A stretch of 64,000 nucleotides of DNA from Marasmius tenuissimus (Eukaryota > Basidiomycota > Agaricomycetes > Agaricales > Marasmiaceae), in assembly GCA_029532415.1 (NCBI GenBank), contig JAQOTA010000064.1, positions 496,001 through 560,000 of the forward strand. The letters run 5' to 3'. The position numbers were made by a program, and so were the translations under genes. The notes beneath the pieces were generated by a model. The model worked only from the letters and a program-made list of their open reading frames with translations. It did not search any database and was not told where the DNA came from. The stretch's first letter is position 1, and each line of letters opens with the position of its first letter. This document shows, one piece after another, positions 33,650 through 44,574 of this stretch.

Positions 33650-35060
33650 GTCAATTAAAACAGTTCTGAGATTTAGAACTCACCAGAATGTTCTGTAGGA
33701 TGAAAAGCACTGCCAGCATAGTGCAGAGGATCCACTGTCCTCTTTTAAAGATAGTAGCTGCTCGCTTAACCAGCTCTGGTGATTCCATTGAATTCTTTGG
33801 AGACCTTTTCGTCCATACCTGGAGCTTTGTGCGACCAATGTTCTCTCCTGTTTGTCCGATGACGATCAACAGCGATCTGTCAATCACGATTGACTGGGAA
33901 TGGCGTGAGTTTTACTGTTTGTTTTGCGCTTGTTTGAGTGCTCACCATAATTGACTGTACCCAGTCTATGACTCAATATCAATGGTGTTGGTGATATCAC
34001 CTGTTTGCCTGTCGGAAATGTAGACAATACCATGGTCACTACCACTCAGGACACTACTGCCACCATCATGGAAAGCAACATTACGACTCCTGTGCTTTTT
34101 CTGAATCAGAACAGGGAAGGTTTTGATTCAGCTTCTCCCTGTGAGCTTGTATAGGGCCACACCCTGGGTTATATTATCCAACACAATTGTATTGTTGTGG
34201 ACACTCAATACAGCGTGGCCACTGGAAGCAAGTTGAGTAGGATCTGAGGTATAAGCCAACAAATCACTCACATTACAGATGCCGTTGACCAGGTCTTCAT
34301 TATACTCCCACTCTTGTCTATTATATGTCTGCAACAAAAGCTATCTTTGACTGTTGCAAATTCATGACTTACATCTTGCCATCTTCGTGCCCAAAAGACC
34401 ATATTTCAATCCCTTTCACACCCATCTGTCCGAATGTGACAGCTTGATACCAGTGGTGTGGGATGCTGCAACTTTTCATGTTATGAGGTATCATAGCCAT
34501 GTCAATGAAAACCTGTGGACCACAGAAGCCCAGTGAACCACTGCCAGTTGACTTGAACTGGCTTCAAAGGCCATAGTGGATATCTCTTGCCCATTTTGGC
34601 CTCCCGTGAGGTGGCTTGAGAAGATCTCTTCAAACTGTACATCGTCAGTATCATTCAGTTGATCTGCTCTATGATGCACTCACTTCTTTCTCATCACTCC
34701 CCCTCTTCCATATACACAGGTAACTGCCATCTGTCCTGAACATAATTGCATCATCCACATTGTCTCTCTTGGTGATAAAAACCACTGCTGTTGTTATCCC
34801 TCGATCTCTGGCTCCGGTGGGACTGTTGACCAAGAGGCCCGTTCTAAGGTCCCATATTCCAGTCCCTTCTTTCCCTGCATAGATGTTAGTCCTGAATAAG
34901 ACTGTACATCAACTCTCTTACCTCCAGTGGCAACAAACGTCCCATCAGGATGAGCAGCTACACAGGTGACAGTACTGGAATGTCCAGAAAGTAGAAGACA
35001 TAAGTTGTACAGGCCATTTTCGCTTGTTTTGGAGAGTGGTCAATGGGGACATGGTGAGTT
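33650..35060 (-). pseudogene. WD40-repeat protein with C-terminal TM, decayed
   Basis: Minus-strand exons give LSGHSSTVTCVAAHPDGTFV, GIWDLRTG, a beta-propeller segment (QLAVVHWASVVHR), IEIWSFGHEDGKM, IVLDNITQGVALYKL, IKTFPVLIQKKHRSRNVAFH, GSDHGIVYISDRQTGD and finally WILCTMLAVLFILQNIL, a membrane helix. This is a WD40-like protein type common in agaricomycetes with a C-terminal anchor. Lesions: a missing base in the T4 run at 34508-34511, TGA at 34128-34130, and a frameshift near 33970. The N-terminal blades are absent. Introns of 45-70 bp with GT..AG are still visible between blades. Function unknown; now non-functional unless the one-base changes are assembly errors. Confidence 0.65.
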
Positions 35061-36230
35061 TGTTTTCCTCGAAGCTTCGATCTCCTTGTTCATTATAAAG
35101 AATAGGCCTATTGTTTTGCAACTTGTAGCAACTGGTAATACTTCAGCGTCAAGAAAACAAAAGTTGTTGTATTTGGCACCGTGATCCACAATAAGAAGTC
35201 CTTCTTTCATTCACCATAAAGCACCCAGCTTCCACTTGATTCAGGATCACAACTACAACCAATGGAAGCTCAACATGTCCGCTGAAATAATCAAGACCTT
35301 CTCTTCTCTGAAAGCTGCTCGCCGCCCGAAAGTAATTCCTCTTTTTGCAACCATGTACCTCCCAGTACCTCGACGTAAGATTGTGTTGCACCAGGATCTA
35401 CCACAAAAGCCACGTCCACACCCATACCCGCATCCAACAATGTGTTGACACTCCCCTACTCCGCCTCCTATTTGAGTCTCTCCATGTGGAGCAGCATCCA
35501 CTGGGTCTACTTCAGCACAATTCTCCACCGCTGCCACAAATGAGACAGCCACGCAACCTGACTCAGACCCCACCCAACGTCACCTTTGACGCCGTTACCT
35601 GAAGATAAGGATAGAGAGGTGGGGCCCACCCATACCGCTGATCTGGTGCTGATATGCCAGCCACTGGAGGTTTCACTAGCCAGCTTGGGATGGGGAATGC
35701 CTGTTGTAGTGTCCATGAGGGTAGGCAATATCATTCAAAATCCAGAAATCATGCTCACGATTGTTCAGACAAAAGCCAAGGATATAATGAGAGCAGACCT
35801 GAACAATGAACTGTCTCTGGGTGAACAGGACCCTAACACATGTCAAAAAGCTATAGACAAGGTACCATTTGATCCGTCCTCTGGTATGACCTCGGCTCAT
35901 TGTTTTCTAGCTTACAAAAACCTTCAAAGAGTTCCAGAACCATCAGAACGACCGAGGTGCAAAGTTTGTCCTTCATGAGCAGCTGAAAAGCGTGAAGAAC
36001 ACAAGGAGCACAAGGATTCGCAGGAATGAAGCCAGGAATGCACAAGCCTGAGAAGTGATCAGATGTCCATACCCTGCCTATCACAATAAGAACTTGCTTT
36101 TGTCCTTTCATTTCGTCTGAATACCCAGGCCAGACTCTATTGTTGCAAAGCTCCATATGGAGCCATCATTCTGTCGGAGGCACTTGGTTTAAAGACAGTG
36201 TTCTATTGCATATCCTCTTTCTTCCCAAAG
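35061..36230. other. No supported gene
   Basis: Short frames on both strands without recognisable motifs. This is where a 5' LTR of the copia element that follows should be; none matching the 41069 LTR was found. Confidence 0.4.
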
Positions 36231-36293
36231 TGACAGCCGGCTGTCTCATCCTCACAAATTTCTGATGAACCCAAAAACCCTCGTTCAACATCG

Positions 36294-39200
36294 GTGGATG
36301 AAGCCTTCCGAGTTAATGAGAAGAACTTCACACTTCCTATACAAGTGTTGAATCCTATCTTCTGGCATTCGTTAGTCAAGCTTGGTCTGGAAGGGAAATG
36401 GTTATTCGGAACGACAGACATAAGAGTGAGCCAATTTAGAACATCTCAATGGAGACAACCAGGGTTTAATAGGCGTTGGATACACTTTATCCCTCATCTT
36501 AGTCTTCCAGATGTTCGTAATTGGCATACGCACTTGTATAAATGGATGAACAACATTAGAATGTCTGTTCCCATGACTCAGGCTGATATTCCTCGAAGAG
36601 AACTCGAGGGTAGTCGCTTCAATGAACGACCAAGAACATACCCTGGAGATTTCATGGAATTAGCCGAGTCACTTAATCGTTCCAAATCTCCAGTCCCTAC
36701 TACCCATGAATACATAAATCGCCCCGCAACTACACCACCTCGAGTACGACAATGGCAGGACCAAGTCGTTCACACACCTCCAAGCTCTCCCGAATCTTTT
36801 TATGGCATACAATCCTTAGAGGAGGATTACATTGAAGTACCTTCCCGTCCAACCACTGCTCCACCAGATCAACCGGAAAGACTTAGTCCGGTAGATGAAC
36901 AACCTGAGGTTGACCCCTGGGTTACATCTCCAAGTGATCCCCGAAACTCTCAATTCGAGAATTACGGACCTGCAGTAATTGGACTAAGGACCAATGGAAT
37001 GCCCTTACACGTTGCTAATGGCACGAGTATTGGCAATATCACTATGGTTGTTAATGACAATCAGCCATATCAAGCCACGAGATTCGTTCAATGGCAGAAC
37101 TATAAACGCCAATTGGAAGCTTGGATAGAAGTTGAAAACGCCGCAAATCAACGTTATCAAGAAGAACTCAGAACAAGACGAGAGCATCTTGTTCGTCAAG
37201 GATTCCAAAGTCAGAATCAAGAACCGCTTCAATGGCATGAACGGTACTTTGATGATAGTGACTATGGAGATGGCCTTGAAGGAGTTGATAACGATTGGGC
37301 TGAAAGCAACGATCGTGGAGACTGGCAAGTTTTTCAAAGTTCTAATGGTCAAACTTTCACTAAATCCTCGATGCAGAACTATCATATCCTAAGGAACTCA
37401 GTACCAAGGAAATGTAGTATTTCTTCTGTATATGCAACGACAAAATATAAGTCGTTTTCTGCTGCATTTTCGAGTGATTGTGAAGTGAGAAATACACAAA
37501 ATGCCTGGCTACTTGATAGTGGGGCATCAGCGCATATGACTCCGTATAAAACAGATTTCTCAGACTATCAGACTTTGGAAATGCCAATAGGTCTTACTAC
37601 ATCAGCGGGTGATAGAGCAAATGTGCAAATAGTAGGCTATGGTACTGTCCTCGTCCGACACACCAACAGCGCAGGAGTGACGCAAGTCACAAAGTTATAC
37701 CCAGTGATGTATAATCCGGACAGCCCACATCGTTTAATCTCTAGTGGGAAGTTCCGGAGTATAGGTTACTATACTATACTGGACTCTCCAGAGACTTCGA
37801 TCCAGAGCAAGAAAGATGATTCTCTTTTAATGAGCTTTTACCCAAGCCATAAAGATGATCCTTTACGATGGATGAACGCGAAGGTTCTTGTGGGAGAAAC
37901 TTCCTTCACATTTGTTGTATCTTTCAATACTTCTGAATTATGGCACAGACATATGGGACACTGTGATCCCAGAGTCTTAGGAAAATTAATGGATAATGTT
38001 AAAGGGCTTCCAACGAAGTTAGTTACTTCGAAGGGAGGAACGGAACCATGCCGAGGCTGTGCCAAAGGCAAAATGGTTGCTAAACCGTACCCTTTATCCT
38101 CTAAACGAGCTAAGGAGCCTCTTGAGCTCGTGCACGGTGATTTGATAGAATATCCAACTCGCTCTTACTATCAAAACAAATATGCTTTAACCTTATTCGA
38201 TGATGCAACATCATATGGATGGGTATATCCAATTCGTAAAAAGAGCGATACAGATCAGAAATTGCGCAATTGGCTAGCTCTTGTAGAGCGCCAGACTAAT
38301 AAAAAAGTCAAAAGTGTACATTTCGATCGAGGGGGAGAATTCTTTTCAAATGAACAATGGGACTGGTATAACTCTCTAGGAATATTTCCACAAAGAGGTT
38401 CTCCCAACGTGCATGAACAAAATGGACGAGCAGAAAGATTTAATCGTACATTACGAGAAAAATCTGAAGCTATGCGCTTTCAGGCTTGTGCGCCTGAAAA
38501 CTGGTGGGAATTTGCAATTCTCACAGCCGTCCATATCTATAATAGAACTCCTATTCATTCGAGGAAATACAGAACTCCAGTTGAGTTGTTTGAGAATAAG
38601 AAGCCTGATGTTTCATACTTCAGGACGTTCGGATGTGGCGCATATGCATACATACCGAAACGTAAAAATAAGCTTGCTCCACACTCCGAAGCAATGATCT
38701 TCATTGGTTACGAGAGCGGATCAAAAGCTTATCGATTCTTTCGAACAACCAACAATTCTGTATACATTACTCCACAAGCAGTTTTCGATGAAAACTGGTT
38801 TCCTAAATGTCAGAAAGAAGTGCCCGGATCCATAGAGTTTGATAAAACCGACAAACCTGTCCGGTCTATACCCTTTCCAACATACCCATATGATGGCCAC
38901 GAAGATCATCACAATGATGATGTTTTCTTCAATCCTCCACCTCCACCAGGATCAGATGATGACGATCATCAGCCTGGGGGAGATCCTCCCTTGGATCCTA
39001 TCCCGGATGATAAAAGCGATGATGTGCACAACGGCAATCATCCAGGTACTGATGGATTCGGATCACTGAAAGGCTCCGATCACAATCCTAATCAGTATGG
39101 TCCGGATCCACGGTCTGCTGGTTCTTCTAGGGCAAATCCATTTGGATTTCGCCAAGCTGACTATGATGAGTGGGAGAACTTACAAGCTCCTCCACCAGCA

Positions 39201-41033
39201 GCTGTCAGAAGAAACCCTCCAAGAAATAGAGTAACTCCCAACCGTCTGTTTAATGTTTACGGAAATCGACATCCTGTTGAGATCGAACACGATATCGATT
39301 CTCAAGCACGCTGGCAAAGTCAGATTAATCCAACAAATGAACCTGAAACAATACCAAATAGGGTTCCTGATCCAGCCGCTCCTATGGACACGGATGACGA
39401 TATGAGCGATCTTGCTCAGCAAGGGGGAGAAAATTACTTGGTTTACTTGCTGAATAACGGTCATCAATTATATGGTCTTCAAGCCAGTAGTTATGATAAC
39501 GTTCGTGAATGGACATACAAACAAGTCCAGAAGCGTCCTAAAGATGAACGACCATCTTGGGAAGCAGCATGCAGACTGGAATTACAATCACTCAAAGATA
39601 GAAATGTCTTTGATGTGGTCACATTACCCAAAGGCCGAAAAGCGGTGAAATCCCGCTGGGTATTTGACATCAAGTCTGATGGCCGTAAAAAGGCAAGACT
39701 TGTTGCGAAAGGATTTTCGCAGAAACAAGGGATAGACTATAACGAGTTGTTCTCTCCTGTAGTACGATTCAAAACCGTACGACTTCTATTGGCACTAGCA
39801 GCGCTTGAAGATTGGGAGATCTCTGCGCTAGACGTTAAAACAGCTTTTCTATATGGTGCCTTAGATGAGGAGATTTACATGGAACAACCTGAAGGCTTCG
39901 TTACGGACTCCAGCAAGGTTTGGAGGTTACGCAAAGCATTGTACGGATTAAAACAGGCTTCTCGTGCCTGGTGGCGTCAATGTACTGAATCCATGAAACG
40001 TCTGGGATTCAAACGATGCTTATCCGTTGCTGGCGTATATGTCTTCAACAAGAATGGCAATATGGTCATTGCCGTCGTCTATGTCGACGATGCTTTATTT
40101 ATGGGTCCTGATCGCAACCTTGTCAACAGACTAAAAAGCGAATTCATGAAAATCTGGGAATGCCGAGATCTAGGCGAGCCAACAGAATTTCTGCGAATGC
40201 GAATTACTCGAGATCGGAAGAATCGCAGACTGATCCTTGATCAGCGAGACTATCTTGAAAAGATAATTCGTAAATTCGGAGTTCTGAACGCCAAGACGGC
40301 ATATACGCCTTTGCCAGAAGGCTATAACCCAACCCAAAACCAGGGGGAGGTTAATCCCGAGATTAGGCACAGATTCCAATCGGTTATCGGATCATTACTT
40401 TACTTGGCTCTTGGGACAAGACCAGACATATCCTTTGCTGTAATCAAGATGTCACAGTATGGAGCTAATCCTAATCAGGAACACCTCCAGAAGGCACTTT
40501 ACATCGTGAAATACCTTGTTCACACTGCAAAGTACGAACTCATTTACGATGGTAGATCCAACCAAGGACTACTTGCCTTTGCTGACTCTGATTGGGCAAC
40601 CGATAAAGATGATCGTCGATCACAGACTGGATATATCATAAAGCTTGCCAATGCACCAGTTTGCTGGGTCTCTCAGAAACAGAAAACAGTTGCATTATCA
40701 TCCATGGAAGCAGAGTATATGGCTCTATCTGACTGTACACGTCAGGCTTGCTGGATGAAGTCGTTATTGAACGAATTGAACTTCCCTATTCGATCAGTTC
40801 CGTGTGTTAGCGACAACCAGGGCGCTATCTTTCTCAGCAGCAATGAAGCTACTGATAAAAGAACAAAACACATTGACAATCGATATCACTTCATCAGGGA
40901 AGCAGTGGAACACAGAAAGACTCAAATCTATTTCGTTGAAACTGCTAAACAACCTGCTGATCTTCTTACGAAGAATCTTGGCAGAACAAAGTTCGAATTG
41001 TTCAGGCAATCTTTAGGATTAACATTTCACTAG
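36294..41033 (+). CDS. Copia gag-pol polyprotein, open frame, no 5' LTR
   Basis: One frame of 1579 codons (open from 36234; no early ATG, the first codon listed is GTG). In order: a gag-like region (about 1-400) with no CCHC knuckle and weak gag similarity; protease DSGASAHM at about 405; integrase zinc motif H..H..CRGC (about 550-595) and core with FDDAT, HFDRGGEF and NVHEQNGRAERFNRT (about 635-725); a long Pro/Asp linker; reverse transcriptase WVFDIKSDGRKKARLVAKGF, LDVKTAFLYG, and YVDD at about 1262; RNase H ADSDWATD, KTVALSSMEAEYMALSDC and RTKHIDNRYHFIRE (about 1426-1540). Catalytic residues look intact. A polypurine tract and 3' LTR follow, but no 5' LTR is visible, so the 5' end is probably truncated and the copy cannot move by itself. 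Confidence 0.9.
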   Translation: MDEAFRVNEKNFTLPIQVLNPIFWHSLVKLGLEGKWLFGTTDIRVSQFRTSQWRQPGFNRRWIHFIPHLSLPDVRNWHTHLYKWMNNIRMSVPMTQADIPRRELEGSRFNERPRTYPGDFMELAESLNRSKSPVPTTHEYINRPATTPPRVRQWQDQVVHTPPSSPESFYGIQSLEEDYIEVPSRPTTAPPDQPERLSPVDEQPEVDPWVTSPSDPRNSQFENYGPAVIGLRTNGMPLHVANGTSIGNITMVVNDNQPYQATRFVQWQNYKRQLEAWIEVENAANQRYQEELRTRREHLVRQGFQSQNQEPLQWHERYFDDSDYGDGLEGVDNDWAESNDRGDWQVFQSSNGQTFTKSSMQNYHILRNSVPRKCSISSVYATTKYKSFSAAFSSDCEVRNTQNAWLLDSGASAHMTPYKTDFSDYQTLEMPIGLTTSAGDRANVQIVGYGTVLVRHTNSAGVTQVTKLYPVMYNPDSPHRLISSGKFRSIGYYTILDSPETSIQSKKDDSLLMSFYPSHKDDPLRWMNAKVLVGETSFTFVVSFNTSELWHRHMGHCDPRVLGKLMDNVKGLPTKLVTSKGGTEPCRGCAKGKMVAKPYPLSSKRAKEPLELVHGDLIEYPTRSYYQNKYALTLFDDATSYGWVYPIRKKSDTDQKLRNWLALVERQTNKKVKSVHFDRGGEFFSNEQWDWYNSLGIFPQRGSPNVHEQNGRAERFNRTLREKSEAMRFQACAPENWWEFAILTAVHIYNRTPIHSRKYRTPVELFENKKPDVSYFRTFGCGAYAYIPKRKNKLAPHSEAMIFIGYESGSKAYRFFRTTNNSVYITPQAVFDENWFPKCQKEVPGSIEFDKTDKPVRSIPFPTYPYDGHEDHHNDDVFFNPPPPPGSDDDDHQPGGDPPLDPIPDDKSDDVHNGNHPGTDGFGSLKGSDHNPNQYGPDPRSAGSSRANPFGFRQADYDEWENLQAPPPAAVRRNPPRNRVTPNRLFNVYGNRHPVEIEHDIDSQARWQSQINPTNEPETIPNRVPDPAAPMDTDDDMSDLAQQGGENYLVYLLNNGHQLYGLQASSYDNVREWTYKQVQKRPKDERPSWEAACRLELQSLKDRNVFDVVTLPKGRKAVKSRWVFDIKSDGRKKARLVAKGFSQKQGIDYNELFSPVVRFKTVRLLLALAALEDWEISALDVKTAFLYGALDEEIYMEQPEGFVTDSSKVWRLRKALYGLKQASRAWWRQCTESMKRLGFKRCLSVAGVYVFNKNGNMVIAVVYVDDALFMGPDRNLVNRLKSEFMKIWECRDLGEPTEFLRMRITRDRKNRRLILDQRDYLEKIIRKFGVLNAKTAYTPLPEGYNPTQNQGEVNPEIRHRFQSVIGSLLYLALGTRPDISFAVIKMSQYGANPNQEHLQKALYIVKYLVHTAKYELIYDGRSNQGLLAFADSDWATDKDDRRSQTGYIIKLANAPVCWVSQKQKTVALSSMEAEYMALSDCTRQACWMKSLLNELNFPIRSVPCVSDNQGAIFLSSNEATDKRTKHIDNRYHFIREAVEHRKTQIYFVETAKQPADLLTKNLGRTKFELFRQSLGLTFH

Positions 41034-41056
41034 TTCCATGATTGCATGATGAACTT

Positions 41057-41530
41057 AGTGAGGGGGAGTGTTGAACATGATGGATATCATGTGATACACT
41101 GTTGACGTGTTGTTTACGCGTCACACTATTTATAGAGCTACGCCTCTAGAACACTTGCGTCCTCATGCAAGTACTACGTCTCTGTCTACGTATCTTACTA
41201 CGTACATCTAGTTTCATCATATATGACACTATAGACAGTCACTATCCAATAGCATAAGTAGAGCCTTCAATACATGAGGCAAACACGACTATGCTCACCA
41301 AGCATACTACCATTCATGGTAGAAGTACTTACACAGTACTAATGTCTTTTACGCCTTTAGGGCCGAATACCTACTTCTAGTAGTAGTTTCAGTTAGTGTA
41401 ATACTCATTACATGTACCAGAAACTTATGTATAAAAGACTGGACAAAAGGCCTTAAGCCTTAGGACAATCTACTCGATTATCACCTCTTCACAAGCATCT
41501 CAAGACTACAAGAACACTCTGTGTATTACC
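41057..41530 (+). repeat. Polypurine tract and 3' LTR of the copia element
   Basis: AGTGAGGGGGAG (41057-41068) is the polypurine tract; the LTR starts TGTTGAACATGATGG at 41069. A TATA box TATAAAAG is at 41431. The 3' edge could not be fixed without a partner LTR and is set at about 41530. Confidence 0.7.
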
Positions 41531-41689
41531 CATGTGAGGTTTACTTCGTTATACCCACTGTGCACTTTAACTATGCTGGCTCATCAAATCTCCCTATACC
41601 GCTTTTGTTTAGGCTGAATAACAACTGCAGGCCAGTCTATCAATCAAGCAGAAGTTCGACACCAGCGACGAGGCCTCGTGAAATTGAAA

Positions 41690-41840
41690 ACAAAAGTGAA
41701 AGCGAAAGAGAAAGAGAAAGTCCGGGGGCGATAATCGAAAGTAAGTATTTTTTCCCAGACTTTCAATCCGTCTCTTACTTTCGATCGGACCATCACTTTC
41801 TTTTCTTGAGTGGAGCCCGAATTGTCAACTTTCGATTGTG
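41690..41840 (+). repeat. GAAAG-rich tract
   Basis: Runs of GAAAGTGAAAGCGAAAGAG followed by ATCGAAAGT-type words. The complementary type of tract lies at 43510-43680 in reverse orientation, on the other side of a MITE and a KDZ-associated gene remnant. Confidence 0.6.
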
Positions 41841-41947
41841 GTTTTGATATAGCGTAGATCCTACGCAATATAATCCTAATATAAATTTCAATTGGCCCTA
41901 TCCCGACCTTTGGTCTTGTATTTGCCGTAGGACATCCTCGCCGTTTA

Positions 41948-42213
41948 CTGTACCATTTCGAGATGATCGTCAGGTCACGCGTCACAGGGGACCTAGAAAT
42001 GGTGAAATGTCACACCCTGTCACACGTCCCAGGCCTGACTGTCGAAAATTTTCCGAGGTTCAGACCCAAAGTTGGCCCAGAAATTGCCCAAAAACGACGA
42101 ATTTCGAAAAAATTTCCGGTTGGTCACGGCGGACCGACCTTCCTGTCGAAACCAAAAAGTGAAACTTTTGGTCACAGGTCACACCCCCTGACGAATATCT
42201 CGAAATGGTACAA
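41948..42213. mobile_element. TA-flanked MITE, copy 1
   Basis: 266 bp between TA dinucleotides (41946-41947 and 42214-42215). The ends are inverted copies: CTGTACCATTTCGAGAT at the left and the complement of TTGTACCATTTCGAGAT at the right. The inside is rich in GTCAC/GTGAC words, and no coding frame is supported. A TA duplication with short TIRs fits the Tc1/mariner group. Confidence 0.85.
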
Positions 42214-42359
42214 TATAGGATCTGTGCTATTTTGATTTACCTTCATTTCAAGTTCTTCAATCTATAGCACTCCGAGTTCCTACTTTCTTGATAATAGATA
42301 CACTATATACAGTGAATAGATTCATCCGCATTGATGAGTAAAATTGAAATATCAACACA

Positions 42360-43503
42360 CTATCTCGACGAATCGGTTGAAGGGACCTTGTAGGGATGAT
42401 CGCCAACTCGCTTCAGACGTGCAACCGTCACCTCATTCCGCCTCTTGATCATCTCATCCAAGAAAAAATCGTAGTTGTGGGGGAGCGTATCACGAACCAT
42501 AGATAAATACCCCCCAATCCAGGCATTTGTCTGCTCAGCTGCAGAGGAATTAAAGACCCACTTGCCATCTTCCCCCACGAGTTCTGTCCACTGTGCTGGG
42601 TTGCAATGTCTATCACAAAACTCTCCTTCCTTGTGCTTAGATTTGAAGTGGAAGACGTCAACGGGGAGAATGACATTATCAAAATGGGATTCGTCACTTG
42701 CCAAAAGGTGTTGCTGTTGCTGGCAGTTGTTATCGAAAAAAATAACATCTGGTATGCCATCTTTATCGGGATAGATGTAATAAACGTGGATTGCTCAAGG
42801 TGAATATAGGTTGACGGTGTTGAGCTGTAGTAGGATCGCTTTTCGACATCCATATCGGTGTAGTATTGCGGGTAGTAGCGGATAGGACAAACAGGGCATT
42901 GAAGGGAAGTTAAGTAGCCATCATGAGCACCGTGGATTGAGAAGAGGGTGATCGGCACTCTAGAGAGTCGAGTGAGACCACGGCCACATTTGAGACATGA
43001 GAAATAAGGTGGATAGAACATGAATGCCGCTTCAAAATTGGCCGTCAGACCCCCATATTATAACAAATTCCCTGCAATGCACCGAGATGTTTATGCTATG
43101 AACTGTCTAATTTCCCATGCCTTTCAAAGAACACTGCGTCTTGCTTCTCCAATTCCATCTCTCCCTCATCCCAGATGAAAACTCCCAAAGTCACCCACAG
43201 GTCTGTAACGTATGGCTCGGATACATTCAAAATTGAGCTCAAAAAGGACACAACGTGAGGTGGAAGGGCTACTGGCGGGTTCTGTGAACTGGACACTTTG
43301 CTATAGACTGTGATTTCGCGTTGAAGAAACTGGCAAATGCGAAAATAGGTGGCGAGCTTTGATAGTGAAAGAGAGCCGGGAAGATCAAGCTGTGTAAGGT
43401 CACCGATTGTGATTCGATCCATGGCTTGAACAAATATGGGGTGGAAGGGGAGTTCTGCTAATAAGAAGCCAGCTATATATACGTATGGAAATGAATTAAG
43501 CAA
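42360..43503 (-). pseudogene. KDZ-associated CxC5-like gene, internally deleted
   Basis: Minus strand, first piece 43503-43096: helical N-terminus with LSKLATYFRICQFLQREITV and FFERHGK. Second piece 43021-42790: PYFSCLKCGRGL, LQCPVCPIRYYPQYY and RSYYSS, the two CxxC pairs and YY motif of the CxC5-type cysteine clusters that accompany KDZ transposases in agaricomycetes. The sequence then jumps, with a frame change at about 42787, to the C-terminal part of such proteins: DGIPDVIFFDNNCQ, LPVDVFHFKSKHKEGEFC, NPAQWTELVGEDGKWVFNSS, AAEQTNAWIGGY and FFLDEMIKRRNEVT. Several hundred codons in between are missing. Family assignment is from remembered homologues. Confidence 0.75.
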
Positions 43504-43509
43504 CAGGCG

Positions 43510-43680
43510 GAATCGGAATCGAAAGTAGATAGCGCGCTTTCTATCTTGATGTTGACTTTCGATCCCACGATCTCTCCTACACTTTCGATTTTCCCCATAC
43601 TTTCAATCTCACCCTTACTTTTGATTTTACTTACTCTTTCACTTTCACTTTCGCTTTCTCTTTCGCTTTCTATTCTCACC
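43510..43680 (-). repeat. GAAAG-rich tract, reverse orientation
   Basis: On the minus strand: GAAAGCGAAAGAGAAAGCG and then ATCGAAAGT-type units about every 15-25 bp. Same composition as 41690-41840 but inverted. It directly follows the single exon at 43727-43864 in the direction of transcription. Confidence 0.6.
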
Positions 43681-43726
43681 ACGTCGCTCGTGTCGAAGCT
43701 CTCCAATCAAGAGATTCAATGCGTAC

Positions 43727-43864
43727 CATGACTCGATTCTTCTCTTCCTCCTGACAGGTAGCACAACTGATGTAGTTTTGATGAAGGTCTCCTTCGACAT
43801 GTTGGAGCACACTATTGTGACCGATGCTTGTATCTCTGGCACCTGAGAAAAAGCTGGATGTCAT
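43727..43864 (-). pseudogene. First exon of the GAR-TSI fungal family, rest missing
   Basis: ATG at 43864, then FFSGARDTSIGHNSV and VEGDLHQNYIS, ending at a GTACGC donor after 43727. The same start (FFQGARNTSIQ .. VDGDVSHHTYIS) opens the gene at 57878. No later exon of the family follows; a GAAAG tract and the KDZ-associated remnant lie there instead. A 5' fragment of a third family copy. Confidence 0.65.
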
Positions 43865-44244
43865 AGTCGAGTGAGAGAGGTAAGGAAGGGAAGGGAAGTG
43901 GGAGGGAAGTCCACAACGTCGTCCGTATATGTGACCATCAGTTCCCAACCTCGTTGTTTATGCGTGGTGCTGTTTAATAGCTCCCATGAACCTTGATGAT
44001 TCACAATCCAACACTTCGTTCGAACGATCATTGGTCAGACTGCCAAATAAGAGATTGACAAATCGCCAAATCATGCTAAAACCACTCGGTGAGGATTGCC
44101 TTGTCTTACTCCGGCGCCATACACGTACCGAGAGGCTCTAAACAGTAGGCACAATTGTGAGGGTTCTCTCCGTTGTTTTCATGTCATGCGGCGAACACGT
44201 TGAACGGAGCCATTAGTCAGTCGAAGGTTTGATGAATCGGAATA

Positions 44245-44518
44245 CTGTACCATTTCGAGATGTTCGACACAGAGTGTGACCTGTGACAAAAAAATGCACT
44301 TGAACTTTTCGACACTGGGCTCGATCCGGTGTGACGGGGAGGAAAGATTCAACAAAATTACCATATTTGAACAGTTTTTCACCTGATTTGAGGACCCTAT
44401 GGTGACAACCACCTTGAGTTTTTGACACATCGACCTGGAACCTGTGACACCTGTGACATTTCAACAGAATTGGGCCTCCTGTGACCTGTGATGTGTCGAA
44501 CATCTCGAAATGGTACAG
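44245..44518. mobile_element. TA-flanked MITE, copy 2
   Basis: 274 bp between TA at 44243-44244 and 44519-44520, ends CTGTACCATTTCGAGATGTT and its exact inverted copy (26-bp perfect pairing). Internal GTGACCTGTGAC-type words near both ends. It sits about 380 bp upstream of the start codon of the exon at 43727-43864. Confidence 0.92.
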
Positions 44519-44574
44519 TACATGCCTTCGAGCCCCATCCCCATGTCTCGGTCGACCGATCCACTGGTTCTTGT

